DNA of 64,000 bases from Acinetobacter sp. (GCA_031277915.1 JAITLL010000047.1:1-64000); one strand, 5' to 3'; counted from the first letter of the stretch, positions 20,364 through 29,493 are shown. Notes: a model not told the origin generated them from the letters alone. Translations and numbers: made by a program.

Positions 20364-21170
20364 ATGTCACAATCTACAGGTGCTCCTTCTTTATTTGATG
20401 ATGGGCAAATCGGGACAGGGGGAAATAATAATAGCCAGTCCCAAGCAAAACTACAGGCGATTAATCTTATTGATTTATTGCATGATGGTTTTTATTTAAT
20501 CTTTTTAATTCGAAATCAATATGTCCCAGCTGATCCACAACGATTTCGTGAAAAAATTTTAGATTTGCTTAATCGATTTGAACAGCAAGCTAAAAAGTTA
20601 CAGTTTTCAGCAGATGATATTCATGATGCTAAATATGCATTTTGTGCGTTGATTGATGAAACAATCGTGACCCAACAAGCCCCAAGTTATTTTAATTTAC
20701 AGAATGCTTGGTTGATTAGTCCATTGCAATTGAGCTTATTTGGTTCTCAATTGGCAGGTTATCGTTTTTTTGAAATATTGGAACAATTACGTAGTCGAGG
20801 GAAAGAACGTCTCGCTGCCCTTGAAGTATTTCATTACTGCCTATTATTAGGTTTTCAAGGTAAATATCGAATTGAGTCTATTGAAAGCCTGAACCATTTG
20901 GTCGCACGAGTCGGTGATGAAATTGATTATTTGAAAGGGAAAAAGGTTGCTTTCTCACCATTTTCGGCAATTCCAGATCAGATACGAAATATTATCCATC
21001 GTGAATTACCTTTCTTCTGGATTTTAATTTTTTTATTGATTTTTGCATTGCTTACCTTTGTGGGTTTAAGATTTATGTTGAATAATCAAAATGATAAAGC
21101 ATTATCTGGCTATCAAAATGTGATTTCTGCTCCTCAAGAGCAAGCACATATTACAATTTACTTACCTTGA
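20364..21170 (+). CDS. tssL: T6SS membrane complex protein TssL (short DotU form)
   Basis: TssL is a tail-anchored inner-membrane protein whose cytoplasmic domain contacts TssK. The 268-residue product has a cytoplasmic helical domain with FRLLxLL-like LINLIDLLHDGFYLIFLIR, the DAKYAFCALIDETI motif typical of DotU, and one membrane segment near residues 212-235. Only about 30 residues follow it, so the C-terminal OmpA-type domain found in some TssL proteins is absent. A separate OmpA-like gene (13905) may compensate. AAAGGAGAG gives a strong ribosome site. Confidence 0.95.
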   Translation: MSQSTGAPSLFDDGQIGTGGNNNSQSQAKLQAINLIDLLHDGFYLIFLIRNQYVPADPQRFREKILDLLNRFEQQAKKLQFSADDIHDAKYAFCALIDETIVTQQAPSYFNLQNAWLISPLQLSLFGSQLAGYRFFEILEQLRSRGKERLAALEVFHYCLLLGFQGKYRIESIESLNHLVARVGDEIDYLKGKKVAFSPFSAIPDQIRNIIHRELPFFWILIFLLIFALLTFVGLRFMLNNQNDKALSGYQNVISAPQEQAHITIYLP

Positions 21171-21182
21171 TGATGGAATGAA

Positions 21183-21785
21183 ATGGCTCAGGAAAAACCA
21201 ACTTCTATTCGAGTTTTGCAATCGAATAAAAAAAAGGCGAGATCACCAGTAATCTATATCGTCATTGGTATTATTGCAGGCGTGTTTGTAAGCATCTCAC
21301 TGTTCCTGTTCTTGTCTCAACCTTATTCGTCAGACCCTACAACTGTTGAGAATAAATCAAATCCAGATCAGGAACATGATCAAGTATTGATGACGAATCC
21401 TTCAGTACATGGGCAAGTGGTAACTGATCAGCAAGAACAACCTGATTCGATGAATCATGAAGGCTTTGAGCAACCTAAAGAAAATGAATTAAGTGGTATT
21501 TTTAAACCTGCGCCGCATAAAGCTACGACGACGAGTCAGCAACGTGTTTCGCCTTTTGATGCTCAGTTAACAGGTGAGAAGGTAGTAGCACCTAAGCAGA
21601 CGGTTGTGGTTAAACCTAATCAACCAACACCAGCAGTTCAACAAAAACCTGTGATTCAGCCTAAGGTAGCTCAAGTTAAACCTGCTGAAGTTAATAAGGC
21701 TCCAGTTGAGCCGGAAGCTGAAGTCGAGCCACCAAAAGCATCGGTTGACATTAAAATTACTCGTAGTCCGTTTGCAGTGAATTAG
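21183..21785 (+). CDS. T6SS-associated single-pass protein with Pro/Lys/Val-rich periplasmic tail
   Basis: The 200-residue product has a basic N-terminus, one membrane segment (about residues 20-45) and a long low-complexity tail rich in Pro, Lys, Val, Gln and Glu, probably periplasmic. It ends with TRSPFAVN and also holds VSPFDAQL near residue 121. The first gene of the cluster, asaA, ends in a similar SPFD motif. The position between tssL and tagX corresponds to one of the Acinetobacter asa genes, but I am not sure which letter. Its function is unknown; the tail resembles wall-spanning linkers. Confidence 0.75.
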   Translation: MAQEKPTSIRVLQSNKKKARSPVIYIVIGIIAGVFVSISLFLFLSQPYSSDPTTVENKSNPDQEHDQVLMTNPSVHGQVVTDQQEQPDSMNHEGFEQPKENELSGIFKPAPHKATTTSQQRVSPFDAQLTGEKVVAPKQTVVVKPNQPTPAVQQKPVIQPKVAQVKPAEVNKAPVEPEAEVEPPKASVDIKITRSPFAVN

Positions 21786-21792
21786 TAATTTC

Positions 21793-22746
21793 ATGATGAT
21801 TTTTCTAATTTTCTTTTGTTTTGCCTGCCTTGCTATAGGGCTGGCATTTTTAATGTCTTATGAATTAAGAAGTAAGGGGAGAACATTTGTTCTATCTTTA
21901 CTGCCTCAAGGGCGGCGGCAACTGAATCAAGTACGGCAATTTGCTCAGACTATGAATCAGGCAGCCGCACCTGAAAAATTACAATCGCATTGGCATTTGC
22001 AACAATGGTGGATTGTAATTGCAGGATTTTTTTTATTTGCCAGTATTTTAGTTTTTGCTTTTACTCGTCCGATCAGCTCAACTCGGATTGAAGCTGAGTA
22101 CCTTAAAAAAACTGATCCGCAAATTTATGCGCTGTTAAATGGGGAAATATTAGCGCCACCACCCGAAGTTGATGAAAGTCTGATTGAAGCTGCAATTGTT
22201 GAAGCAACTCAATTAGAACAACAATATGCTTCACAGGAACCTACCGCTATTAATTCTTCACCTATTGATAAGGTAAGTTTTGATGGTCGTGCCATTTTAG
22301 ATACCAATATGGTCAATCGTAAGTGGGATAAAATGAACCCACGCTATAAGCAGCGTTTGCTTATGGTCTTTAAAATTATGAAAGAGCAATATGGTTATGA
22401 ACTTGTTCTACTTGAAGGTTACCGTAGCCCAGGACGCCAGAATATGTTAGCAGGTAATCCAAATACCACTAAAGCAAAAGGCTATCAAAGTTATCATCAA
22501 TTTGGTTTAGCGGCGGATGTGGCATTTAAGCGAAATGGTAAAGTTGTCATTTCTGAACGTGACCCGTGGGCTATGCAAGGGTATCGTTTATATGGGCAAG
22601 TTGCTGAATCAGTCGGGCTTACATGGGGGGGGCGCTGGAAGTCTATACAAGATTATGGGCATACAGAATATAGAATGCCAGGGTTGAGGAAAACTCAGGA
22701 AATGGCAGAAAAATTGATTGCTGAAAGTTTAAATGAAATAAGTTAA
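21793..22746 (+). CDS. tagX: TagX, membrane-bound peptidoglycan L,D-endopeptidase of T6SS
   Basis: TagX is the peptidoglycan hydrolase reported to open the wall for T6SS assembly in Acinetobacter. The 317-residue protein has two membrane segments (about 1-21 and 74-92) and a C-terminal M15/VanY-type metallopeptidase domain (about 180-300). Zinc-site features visible are SYHQFGLAADV (family SxHxxGxAxD) and GHTEY near the end. It is the last gene of the cluster, 7 bases after its neighbour, and lies tail-to-tail with a LysR gene 4 bases away. Confidence 0.92.
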   Translation: MMIFLIFFCFACLAIGLAFLMSYELRSKGRTFVLSLLPQGRRQLNQVRQFAQTMNQAAAPEKLQSHWHLQQWWIVIAGFFLFASILVFAFTRPISSTRIEAEYLKKTDPQIYALLNGEILAPPPEVDESLIEAAIVEATQLEQQYASQEPTAINSSPIDKVSFDGRAILDTNMVNRKWDKMNPRYKQRLLMVFKIMKEQYGYELVLLEGYRSPGRQNMLAGNPNTTKAKGYQSYHQFGLAADVAFKRNGKVVISERDPWAMQGYRLYGQVAESVGLTWGGRWKSIQDYGHTEYRMPGLRKTQEMAEKLIAESLNEIS

Positions 22747-22750
22747 ACGC

Positions 22751-23602
22751 TTATGAGTTTGATTGGAAACGCTCATGTAAAACAGTAGTCATCTTATCAA
22801 CAAGCTGGGAAATTAACCCAGCTTTTTCCCATGTATAAATTGAAACGACCATAGGAGTAGCTTCACCTAAAGATATATTTCTGCGAACACGGCGCCCTTT
22901 TGTAGTAATTACAGGGAGTAAAGATATTCCTAAACCTGTTTCAACACTCACTAAAATACTTTCTAAACTACTGCCTGTAAAAGCAATATACCAACGTCTC
23001 CGTTCGCGCTCTAAGGTTTCAAACATTTCGTCTCGGTAAAGTCCATCTTGGGGGAAAGTGACTAGACTAATCGGATCAGATAGTAATGTAATCGTATTTT
23101 CACTTTCAAACCATGCCATTTCTTCTTGAAAAAATGCATGGCAATCGGCACTGGCAGCTGGTTCTTTTACAATAATAATATCCAGTTCACCATTTCGATA
23201 ACGTTCTGTTAAGTTACGGCTTAAGCCTGAAGTTACATCTAATCGAATAGAACGATTTTCTTGTGCGAAGACCCCAAAAACTTCTGCCATAGCAGTACTC
23301 ATCATATCTTCAGGTAACCCAATCCGAATAGGAATACTGCCTGCTGGATCTTTTAGAATGGCCTCAGCTTCTTGTTGAAGCATCAAAATTCTTTGAGCAT
23401 AACCAATTAAATATTCCCCTGAAGTCGTTAACTTTAATGGTCTTGCGGTGCGATCTATAAGAGAATGACCTACTGATTCTTCAAGTCGTGCCAACTGCTG
23501 ACTAATCGTTGATTGTGTTAGATGTAATTTATCAGCGGCAGCTGTAAAACTACCACTTTCGAAAATAGTCACGAATGCACGAAGAAGACGAGGGTCAAAC
23601 AT
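22751..23602 (-). CDS. LysR-family transcriptional regulator
   Basis: The 283-residue protein has the LysR N-terminal winged HTH (residues about 1-60; RAFVTIFESGSFTAAADKLH, STISQQLARLEE) and an effector-binding domain from about 90. I prefer ATG 23602 to the upstream TTG, since MFDPRLLRAF is the usual start. It faces away from the ankyrin/deaminase/MFS genes, with a 150-base shared upstream region, so control of those genes is possible. The effector cannot be told from sequence. Confidence 0.9.
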   Translation of the reverse strand: MFDPRLLRAFVTIFESGSFTAAADKLHLTQSTISQQLARLEESVGHSLIDRTARPLKLTTSGEYLIGYAQRILMLQQEAEAILKDPAGSIPIRIGLPEDMMSTAMAEVFGVFAQENRSIRLDVTSGLSRNLTERYRNGELDIIIVKEPAASADCHAFFQEEMAWFESENTITLLSDPISLVTFPQDGLYRDEMFETLERERRRWYIAFTGSSLESILVSVETGLGISLLPVITTKGRRVRRNISLGEATPMVVSIYTWEKAGLISQLVDKMTTVLHERFQSNS

Positions 23603-23752
23603 AAGAATTATCACCGACAATGCAGAGAGAAGAATGCTTAAGTATTTATAATCTTAATACAATTGATTAAATAATTTAATTTCCAAATACTTTTAAGCAC
23701 GCTTATTCTAGTTCCAAATTGTTCTGCTATTAAAGTTTATTTGGAGTTTTTC

Positions 23753-24415
23753 ATGCGTAAGTCTCTCATATGGATCAATCTGATCGTTGCAATGGGGGCT
23801 TCAAGTTTTACAAATGCAAAGGATGATGAGTACCCTTTGCATATGGCAGTTGTAAATGATGATATCCAATTAATAAAACGCATTTTGTCTAAAAAGGCTT
23901 TCATTGATGAGCGCGATGAAACTGGTTCAACCGCTTTGATGGTCGCGACAAAAGCAAATAATGTACATGCTGCCTATATGCTGATTGAGGCAGGTGCAGA
24001 TGTAAATGCGAAGGACAATATTCAAGACAGTCCCTATTTATATGCAGGTGCACAAGGATATTTAAAAATTTTACGCATGACCCTTATGCATGGTGCCGAT
24101 TTAAAAAGTACCAATCGATATGGTGGGACTGCACTTATTCCAGCAGCAGAACGAGGCCATGTAGAAACTGTTCTTACCTTAATTGCTGCTGGCGTAAGTG
24201 TAAATCATGTCAATAGTTTAGGTTGGACAGCTTTATTAGAAGCAATCATTTTGGGAAATGGTAAATCCAATTATCAGCATATTGTGGCGCTTTTATTAAA
24301 AGCTGGTGCCAATCCAAACTTGGCAGATAGAGATGGGATTTCGCCATTACAGCATGCGTGTACAAGAGGATACCGTGAAATTGAAAAGTTACTTCTTTTA
24401 GCAGGCGCAAAGTAG
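23753..24415 (+). CDS. exported ankyrin-repeat protein
   Basis: The 220-residue product has a signal peptide (residues about 1-22, ending TNA) and five to six ankyrin repeats. Examples are DETGSTALMVATKANNVHAA, AGADVNAKDN, NRYGGTALIPAAERGHVE and DGISPLQHACTRGYREIEK. Ankyrin repeats bind proteins, and small periplasmic ankyrin proteins in gamma-proteobacteria are sometimes linked to oxidative stress defence. The partner is unknown here. ATG 23753 has TTGGAG 6 bases upstream. The deaminase gene follows after 11 bases, suggesting one transcript. Confidence 0.88.
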   Translation: MRKSLIWINLIVAMGASSFTNAKDDEYPLHMAVVNDDIQLIKRILSKKAFIDERDETGSTALMVATKANNVHAAYMLIEAGADVNAKDNIQDSPYLYAGAQGYLKILRMTLMHGADLKSTNRYGGTALIPAAERGHVETVLTLIAAGVSVNHVNSLGWTALLEAIILGNGKSNYQHIVALLLKAGANPNLADRDGISPLQHACTRGYREIEKLLLLAGAK

Positions 24416-24426
24416 ATTGAGGATAA

Positions 24427-24915
24427 ATGATGAAAGAAAATCAAATGTTTTTACGCCAAGCCATTGAGCTTGCTTATAACAATATTGAAAAAGGTGGCAG
24501 ACCATTTGGAGCCGTAATTGTAAAAGAGGGTAGAGTAATTGCTTCGGGTGTAAACCAAATTTTAACCACCAATGATCCAACAGCTCACGCTGAACTACTT
24601 GCGATTCGTGCAGCTAGCCAAGTTTTAGGATCTGCTAACTTAGAAGGTTGTTCGGTATTTGCAAGTGGGCATCCATGTCCTATGTGTATGGCAGCGATGC
24701 GTTTAGCTGGAATAAAGGCAGTTAGCTATGCTTATTCAAATGGGGACGGAACACCATTTGGTCTATCTACAGCTGAAATATATGCCGATCTTGCAAAACC
24801 ATTTGCTGAGCAGTCTATGAAAATTGAATATGTACCAGTTCGTTTTGAGAATCGTACTGATCTGTATACGCATTGGCAAAACTATCAAGCACATAAGTCG
24901 GTTTCAAAGTCATGA
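24427..24915 (+). CDS. cytidine/guanine-deaminase-like nucleoside deaminase
   Basis: This zinc deaminase of 162 residues has the CDA-fold signatures HAE (in PTAHAELLAIRAA; zinc His and catalytic Glu) and PCPMCMAAM (PCxxC, two zinc Cys). The sequence VLGSANLEGCSVFAS and the C-terminal helix pattern are closer to guanine/nucleoside deaminases than to tRNA adenosine deaminase TadA. The substrate is not settled. Its stop overlaps the start of the MFS transporter (ATGA), suggesting that the transporter moves a related base or product. Confidence 0.88.
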   Translation: MMKENQMFLRQAIELAYNNIEKGGRPFGAVIVKEGRVIASGVNQILTTNDPTAHAELLAIRAASQVLGSANLEGCSVFASGHPCPMCMAAMRLAGIKAVSYAYSNGDGTPFGLSTAEIYADLAKPFAEQSMKIEYVPVRFENRTDLYTHWQNYQAHKSVSKS

Positions 24916-26093
24916 AACAGACTGAAAGTCTTCTGAGTCGTCCCATGCTTATGGTGACAGTTGCTCTGGTTGGACTCAATTTAAGACCTTTTATGACGAG
25001 TATTGGCCCGTTAGTGTCAAAGATTCGATTAGGAACTGGTTTAAGCCTACAAGGAATAGCTTTACTGACTTTATTACCCATGATGCTTATGGGGCTCATT
25101 GCATTTATTGGCCCCATAGTGCAGAGCATGGTAGGTGAGCGCAGAGTTGTTTTAGGAGCTTTGCTTACGATTTGTATGGGTTGCGCTTTTAGATTTTTAT
25201 TTCCTACAGCTGAGGGTTTAATTACCAGTGCAGTTGTGATTGGTTTAGGCGTCGCCTTAATACAAGCAGCTTTTCCAGGCATTATTAAAAGAGAGTTCAG
25301 TCAACATATTGGACCTATGCTGGGGCTTTATTCTGCCATGCTTATGGGTGGCGGGGCTTTAGGTGCATGGTTGGCACCTATAATGACCCATGTAACTGGT
25401 CTATGGTCACTTGGGCTCGCATGCTTTGCAGTACTTGCTGTGTTGGCATTGATATCAGCATTTATTTTTTTACCCTCAATTGTAAGTTCATCGGTTCATC
25501 TGTCACCCGTAAAAAGTTTATTAAGGCAACCTAGAACATGGTTATTAATGCTTTGTTTTGGGTTAGTAAATGGGGGGTATTCCTCGGTTGTTGCTTGGTT
25601 GGCGGCTTCTTTTCAAGAACATGGTTGGAGCAGTATACAAAGCGGAAAATTACTCGCTTTACTTGCTTTGAGCCAAGCTGGTTCCGCTCTTATTTTGCCT
25701 ATCTTGGCAAGACACTATAAAGACAGACGACCTTGGCTATGGTTGACCTTATTGATGCAAGTCATAGGTTTTTCTGGTCTCGCATTTATACCTGAGTTTG
25801 CATCTATTTTATGGGCAATTTTTTTAGGAGCAGGCTTAGGGGGGTGCTTTGCCTTAACACTTATAGTTGCACTAGATCATTTTGAAGAGCCTGCACATGC
25901 GGGTGCTTTGTCGGCACTTATGCAAGGTGGAGGTTTTTTACTTGCAGCAATACCACCTTGGCTTGTAGCTGCATTGCATGACTTTACAGGAACTTATCAG
26001 GCAGGATGGACTTTTCATTTATGTAGTGTGATCTTGGTGGTTGTTTTAGTTGGTCGGCTGGCGCCAAAGAGTTATGGCAGAATTCGTCTGTAA
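24912..26093 (+). CDS. MFS transporter, CynX/NimT family
   Basis: The 393-residue membrane protein has about 12 predicted transmembrane helices. The start (LLSRPMLMVTVALVGLNLRP) with the motif GLNLRPFMTSIGPL is typical of the CynX/NimT group, which includes cyanate and 2-nitroimidazole transporters. A glycine-rich GAGLGGCFALTL segment lies in the second half. Translational coupling to the deaminase upstream hints at purine or pyrimidine-derived substrates. The substrate is not identifiable from sequence. Confidence 0.9.
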   Translation: MKQTESLLSRPMLMVTVALVGLNLRPFMTSIGPLVSKIRLGTGLSLQGIALLTLLPMMLMGLIAFIGPIVQSMVGERRVVLGALLTICMGCAFRFLFPTAEGLITSAVVIGLGVALIQAAFPGIIKREFSQHIGPMLGLYSAMLMGGGALGAWLAPIMTHVTGLWSLGLACFAVLAVLALISAFIFLPSIVSSSVHLSPVKSLLRQPRTWLLMLCFGLVNGGYSSVVAWLAASFQEHGWSSIQSGKLLALLALSQAGSALILPILARHYKDRRPWLWLTLLMQVIGFSGLAFIPEFASILWAIFLGAGLGGCFALTLIVALDHFEEPAHAGALSALMQGGGFLLAAIPPWLVAALHDFTGTYQAGWTFHLCSVILVVVLVGRLAPKSYGRIRL

Positions 26094-26224
26094 AACTGTA
26101 ATAAATAGAGAATATTATTTTCCCTAAAAGAAATGCAATTTTGAGACGAAGAATGTTAAAGAATAATGGTAGGATAATACTGAAATTTTAAGACTCTAAA
26201 TGAATACAACAATATTTGACTTTT

Positions 26225-27382
26225 ATGACTTCTTCTTTGAAAAAGATCGCCTTATTGAAACAGGGCTTAGGAAAAATTAGTCCATTTACAAAAGGTGTAG
26301 ATGGAACTTTACAGGCGATTGAGCATTTAGGATATGTGCAGATTGATACCATATCTGTCGTTGAACGTGCTCATCACCATATATTATGGAATCGAGTGCC
26401 TGAGTATGATTTAAGCCATTTAAATACTTTAGTACGTGAACGTCAGATTTTCGAATATTGGTATCATGCAGCGTCTTATCTTCCTATGAAAGATTATCGC
26501 TATGCACTACCTGCCATGATGTTGGTTAAGAACGGGGAAAGTCGTTATTCTAATAGAGGTGATCAGCACCTTATGAATGAAATACTTGCTCGTGTTCGTG
26601 CTGAGGGGAAAATTCGTTTAAGGGATATCGATAAGAAAAATAAAAAGAGTTTAGGGAGTTGGTGGAATACAGGTCCGAGTCGCCGTGCTTTTGAGCAGTT
26701 ATATATGCAGGGTGATCTGATGGTCTGTGAGCGTAATGGCATGGAAAAGATCTTTGACCTGACGGAGCGGTGCCTACCTGAAAATATTGATTTGAGTATG
26801 CCGACGCTTTATGAATATGCGCAGTATTTATTTAATAATACGCTTCGAGCACATGGCGCATTTACATGGAAGCAATTGGTTCATTTAAAGAAAAATGATT
26901 TAAAAGAAACGATGCGTATTGTTCTGAATGAGCAGATTGATGCAGGTGTTATCTCAGCGATTAAACTTACCGATGGTCAAATCTTATATGTTGATGTCAC
27001 TGCAATAGAACAAAAGGTTACTACTGATTTTGTCTTAAAAATACTGTCACCTTTTGATAATTCTCTTATACATCGTGACCGCTTAACTTCTTTATTTGAG
27101 TTTGATTATCGGATCGAATGTTATGTACCAGCAGCCAAACGGGTATATGGATATTTCTGTTTACCTATTCTTTATCAAGATGAGTTAGTTGGCCGAATTG
27201 ACTGTAAAGCACATCGGAGTGTGAAAGAGTTGGAGGTAATTAGTTTGCATCTGGAAAAACCAGTGAAAGATAAAGAGCATTTCTTTTTTGAATTAGATCA
27301 AGAACTCCGGCGCTATGCAGAGTTTAATCAATGTTTAACTGTTAATGACAAAGTAAGTCAGCTTATTCGCAGCAAGATGTAA
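26225..27382 (+). CDS. alkX: DNA interstrand-crosslink glycosylase AlkX (YcaQ-like, HTH_42)
   Basis: This is a 385-residue HTH_42 superfamily protein of the YcaQ/AlkX branch, which unhooks alkylated interstrand DNA crosslinks by cleaving the glycosidic bond. The catalytic QxD motif is present as Q39-I-D41 in GYVQIDTISVVERAHHHI, followed by the conserved LFEYWYHAA-type segment (IFEYWYHAASYLP). Later parts hold the winged-helix modules and the LSPFDNSLIHRDR block. ATG 26225 is preferred to TTG 26216; the ribosome site is weak. An A. baumannii AlkX has been reported to support infection; equivalence is from memory. Confidence 0.85.
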   Translation: MTSSLKKIALLKQGLGKISPFTKGVDGTLQAIEHLGYVQIDTISVVERAHHHILWNRVPEYDLSHLNTLVRERQIFEYWYHAASYLPMKDYRYALPAMMLVKNGESRYSNRGDQHLMNEILARVRAEGKIRLRDIDKKNKKSLGSWWNTGPSRRAFEQLYMQGDLMVCERNGMEKIFDLTERCLPENIDLSMPTLYEYAQYLFNNTLRAHGAFTWKQLVHLKKNDLKETMRIVLNEQIDAGVISAIKLTDGQILYVDVTAIEQKVTTDFVLKILSPFDNSLIHRDRLTSLFEFDYRIECYVPAAKRVYGYFCLPILYQDELVGRIDCKAHRSVKELEVISLHLEKPVKDKEHFFFELDQELRRYAEFNQCLTVNDKVSQLIRSKM

Positions 27383-27410
27383 ACAAAAAGCTATTCTAGG
27401 TTTAAAAATA

Positions 27411-27450
27411 AAACACCAAAAGATTTAAAACTTTTGGTGTTTTTGCTTTT
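27411..27450. terminator. bidirectional Rho-independent terminator
   Basis: ACACCAAAAG (27413-27422) pairs with CTTTTGGTGT (27431-27440) around an ATTTAAAA loop. A T-run lies on the + side and an A-run on the other, so it can end both the alkX and the converging GNAT transcripts. Confidence 0.8.
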
Positions 27451-27905
27451 TAAGTTAAAGACATTCGGTATTCAATAACACCAGGTTTTTGTGCAATCCA
27501 GTCATAGAGTTTTTGAGCAGTGTGATTGGTTTCTTGGGTGTGCCAATATAAACGTTCGCAATGATGTTCATTGGCTTGCTTCTGTACATATTCGATGAGC
27601 TGTTTCCCAATGTGTTGACCTCGAGCTTCAGGTGAAACATAGAGATCTTCTAAATAACAGTAATTATTCTCTGCCCATGTTGAACGATGAATAACATAAT
27701 GCACAATTCCTAAAACATGTTCGCCTCGTTTGGCAACAGCACAATAAATAGGTTCCTTTTCATTAAAAAAGCGATTCCAAGTCACTTTCGTGACATGAAG
27801 GGGTAAATTAACCTGATAAAAATTTTGATAGGCAAGCCAATACTTTTCCCACTGTGAATAGTCTTGTTGCTGAACAGGGACAATTTGAATATTTTGATTT
27901 TGCAT
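27450..27905 (-). CDS. GNAT-family N-acetyltransferase
   Basis: The 151-residue product has the GNAT fold. The acetyl-CoA pyrophosphate loop is visible as LYVSPEARGQHIGKQLIEYV (Q/R-x-x-G-x-G/A pattern), followed by HHCERLYWHTQETNHTAQKL and YDW near the C-terminus. I chose the internal ATG at 27905 (MQNQNIQIVPVQ) because the longer frame runs through the promoter of the divergent MocR gene. Acceptor unknown. The divergent arrangement with the MocR regulator suggests that regulator controls it. Confidence 0.87.
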   Translation of the reverse strand: MQNQNIQIVPVQQQDYSQWEKYWLAYQNFYQVNLPLHVTKVTWNRFFNEKEPIYCAVAKRGEHVLGIVHYVIHRSTWAENNYCYLEDLYVSPEARGQHIGKQLIEYVQKQANEHHCERLYWHTQETNHTAQKLYDWIAQKPGVIEYRMSLT

Positions 27906-27979
27906 AAAAACACACTCTATTTTTAAAGTAACGGAAAATTGACAACTCGAGTGTAGTTTTGAAAGTGGTATTTTTATAA

Positions 27980-28008
27980 GGTACACTTTTGATATTTTTT
28001 ACAGTACC
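27980..28008. promoter_or_regulatory. possible MocR operator between GNAT and MocR genes
   Basis: GGTAC at 27980-27984 and its inverted copy GTACC at 28004-28008 are spaced 24 bases start to start, about two helical turns. They lie just before the MocR start codon. Long-spaced half-sites suit dimeric MocR proteins. This is an inference from pattern and position. Confidence 0.35.
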
Positions 28009-28017
28009 AGTTTTGTT

Positions 28018-29493
28018 ATGGCTACTCCAATTTCTGCGCCTTTTCCACATTTGATTTTGCCAGAGGGCCAGATTAAAGACGGACTATATTCAGCTCTACG
28101 TGATGCTATTTTAGATGGAAGACTCACTGCTGGAACAAAGTTACCCTCAAGCCGTGCTTTAGCAGACATGATGTCGATTTCACGAAATTCTGTTTTGGCG
28201 GCACTTGAACGTTTACTCGATGAAGGATATTTATTTACTAAACCGAGTTCAGGGACTTACGTTGCTGAGGTTGTACCAGATCAACTAATACATATTCAAG
28301 AAATTTCAAAAAAAACGACAACAAGTAAGCCTCATGCCTTAAATATTAATCCGAATCTGGAAGCATTATTGGCTTCATGGCGAGAGCAGTCATCGTCAAG
28401 TCAAAAGAAAAAAATGTTTCATGTGGGAGTGGGGTGTGTTGATTTATTTCCGCATCAGCTTTGGGGAAAGCTATTAACTCAAGCTTGGAGGCAATCTTAT
28501 TATCAACTAGGGCAATTTCATGACCCTCGTGGCTATTTACCTTTACGTCAAGCGATCTGTGAATATGTGCGCTCAACCCGTGGGCTGAATTGTAATGAAC
28601 AGCAAATCATCATTGTAAATGGAACACAGCAGGCCATTCATTTGACTGCATATGCCTTACTTCAAGCAAATGATGAAGTGTGCCTAGATGAGCCGGGGTA
28701 TGATGCAGCTTTTAATATTTTTCGAAGTTTTGGGGCTAAGGTCAATTTAATCGAAAGTGATGAAGAGGGGATGCAAGTCTCTGACATTACCAATCATTAT
28801 TTAAAAAGCAAACTTGTTTATACAGCACCTTCGCATCAGTTTCCTTTAGGGGGGACTTTAAGTTTAGCTCGCCGTTTTGCTTTATTAGATTGGGCGAACA
28901 AAGCAGAAAAATGGATTTTTGAAGACGATTATAATAGTGAGTTCCGCTATGGTACTCACCCAATCCAGGCTCTACAAGGCTTAGATCAGCAACAACGTGT
29001 GATTTACTCTGGTACTTTTAGCAAAATGATGTTTCCCGAATTTCGCTTAGGGTTCATGGTTGTACCTGAAGCATTAATCGAAACCTTTAGTGCTGCTAAA
29101 TACTATACCGATGTGCGAAGTTCATACTTAGAACAAGTTGCTCTGGCACTATTTATACAACAAGGTCACTATGCCAGGCATGTACGTAAAGTTCGAAAAG
29201 CATGCTATGAGCGTCAGCAGGTATTAATTAAAGCGATTAATGAACATCTTTCGGACATCGTTGAGGTTCAACCTACAGACTCGGGCATTCATCTGATAGG
29301 TTGGTTAAAAGGCACATGGACTGAGCAGGATTTTATAAATCATTGTTCGGCTTTGGATTTAGCAATTCAGCCCTTATCCAGATATTGCCAAATTACGATG
29401 AAAAAAACTGCTATTTTGTTGGGCTACGCTGCACATCAACCTGAAGAAATTATAGAAAATATTAAAAAACTCGCTCTCATTCTAAAAAAATAA
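28018..29493 (+). CDS. MocR-type regulator (GntR wHTH fused to aminotransferase fold)
   Basis: The 491-residue protein joins an N-terminal GntR winged helix (about 17-85; LPSSRALADMMSISRNSVLA, RLLDEGYLFTKPSSGTYVAE) to a fold-type-I aminotransferase domain (about 130-491). PLP-site features visible are FEDDYNSEFRY and SGTFSKMMFPEFRLGF, with the Lys of SKM as the expected Schiff-base residue. Such proteins are PLP- or amino-acid-responsive regulators (PdxR, GabR, TauR). It is divergent from the GNAT gene and is probably a local regulator. The effector is unknown. Confidence 0.92.
   Translation: MATPISAPFPHLILPEGQIKDGLYSALRDAILDGRLTAGTKLPSSRALADMMSISRNSVLAALERLLDEGYLFTKPSSGTYVAEVVPDQLIHIQEISKKTTTSKPHALNINPNLEALLASWREQSSSSQKKKMFHVGVGCVDLFPHQLWGKLLTQAWRQSYYQLGQFHDPRGYLPLRQAICEYVRSTRGLNCNEQQIIIVNGTQQAIHLTAYALLQANDEVCLDEPGYDAAFNIFRSFGAKVNLIESDEEGMQVSDITNHYLKSKLVYTAPSHQFPLGGTLSLARRFALLDWANKAEKWIFEDDYNSEFRYGTHPIQALQGLDQQQRVIYSGTFSKMMFPEFRLGFMVVPEALIETFSAAKYYTDVRSSYLEQVALALFIQQGHYARHVRKVRKACYERQQVLIKAINEHLSDIVEVQPTDSGIHLIGWLKGTWTEQDFINHCSALDLAIQPLSRYCQITMKKTAILLGYAAHQPEEIIENIKKLALILKK

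Noticed and set aside
24815-25282. 155-codon minus-strand frame over the deaminase/MFS junction
   Set aside because: It spans two confident genes on the other strand and shows no domain or signal.
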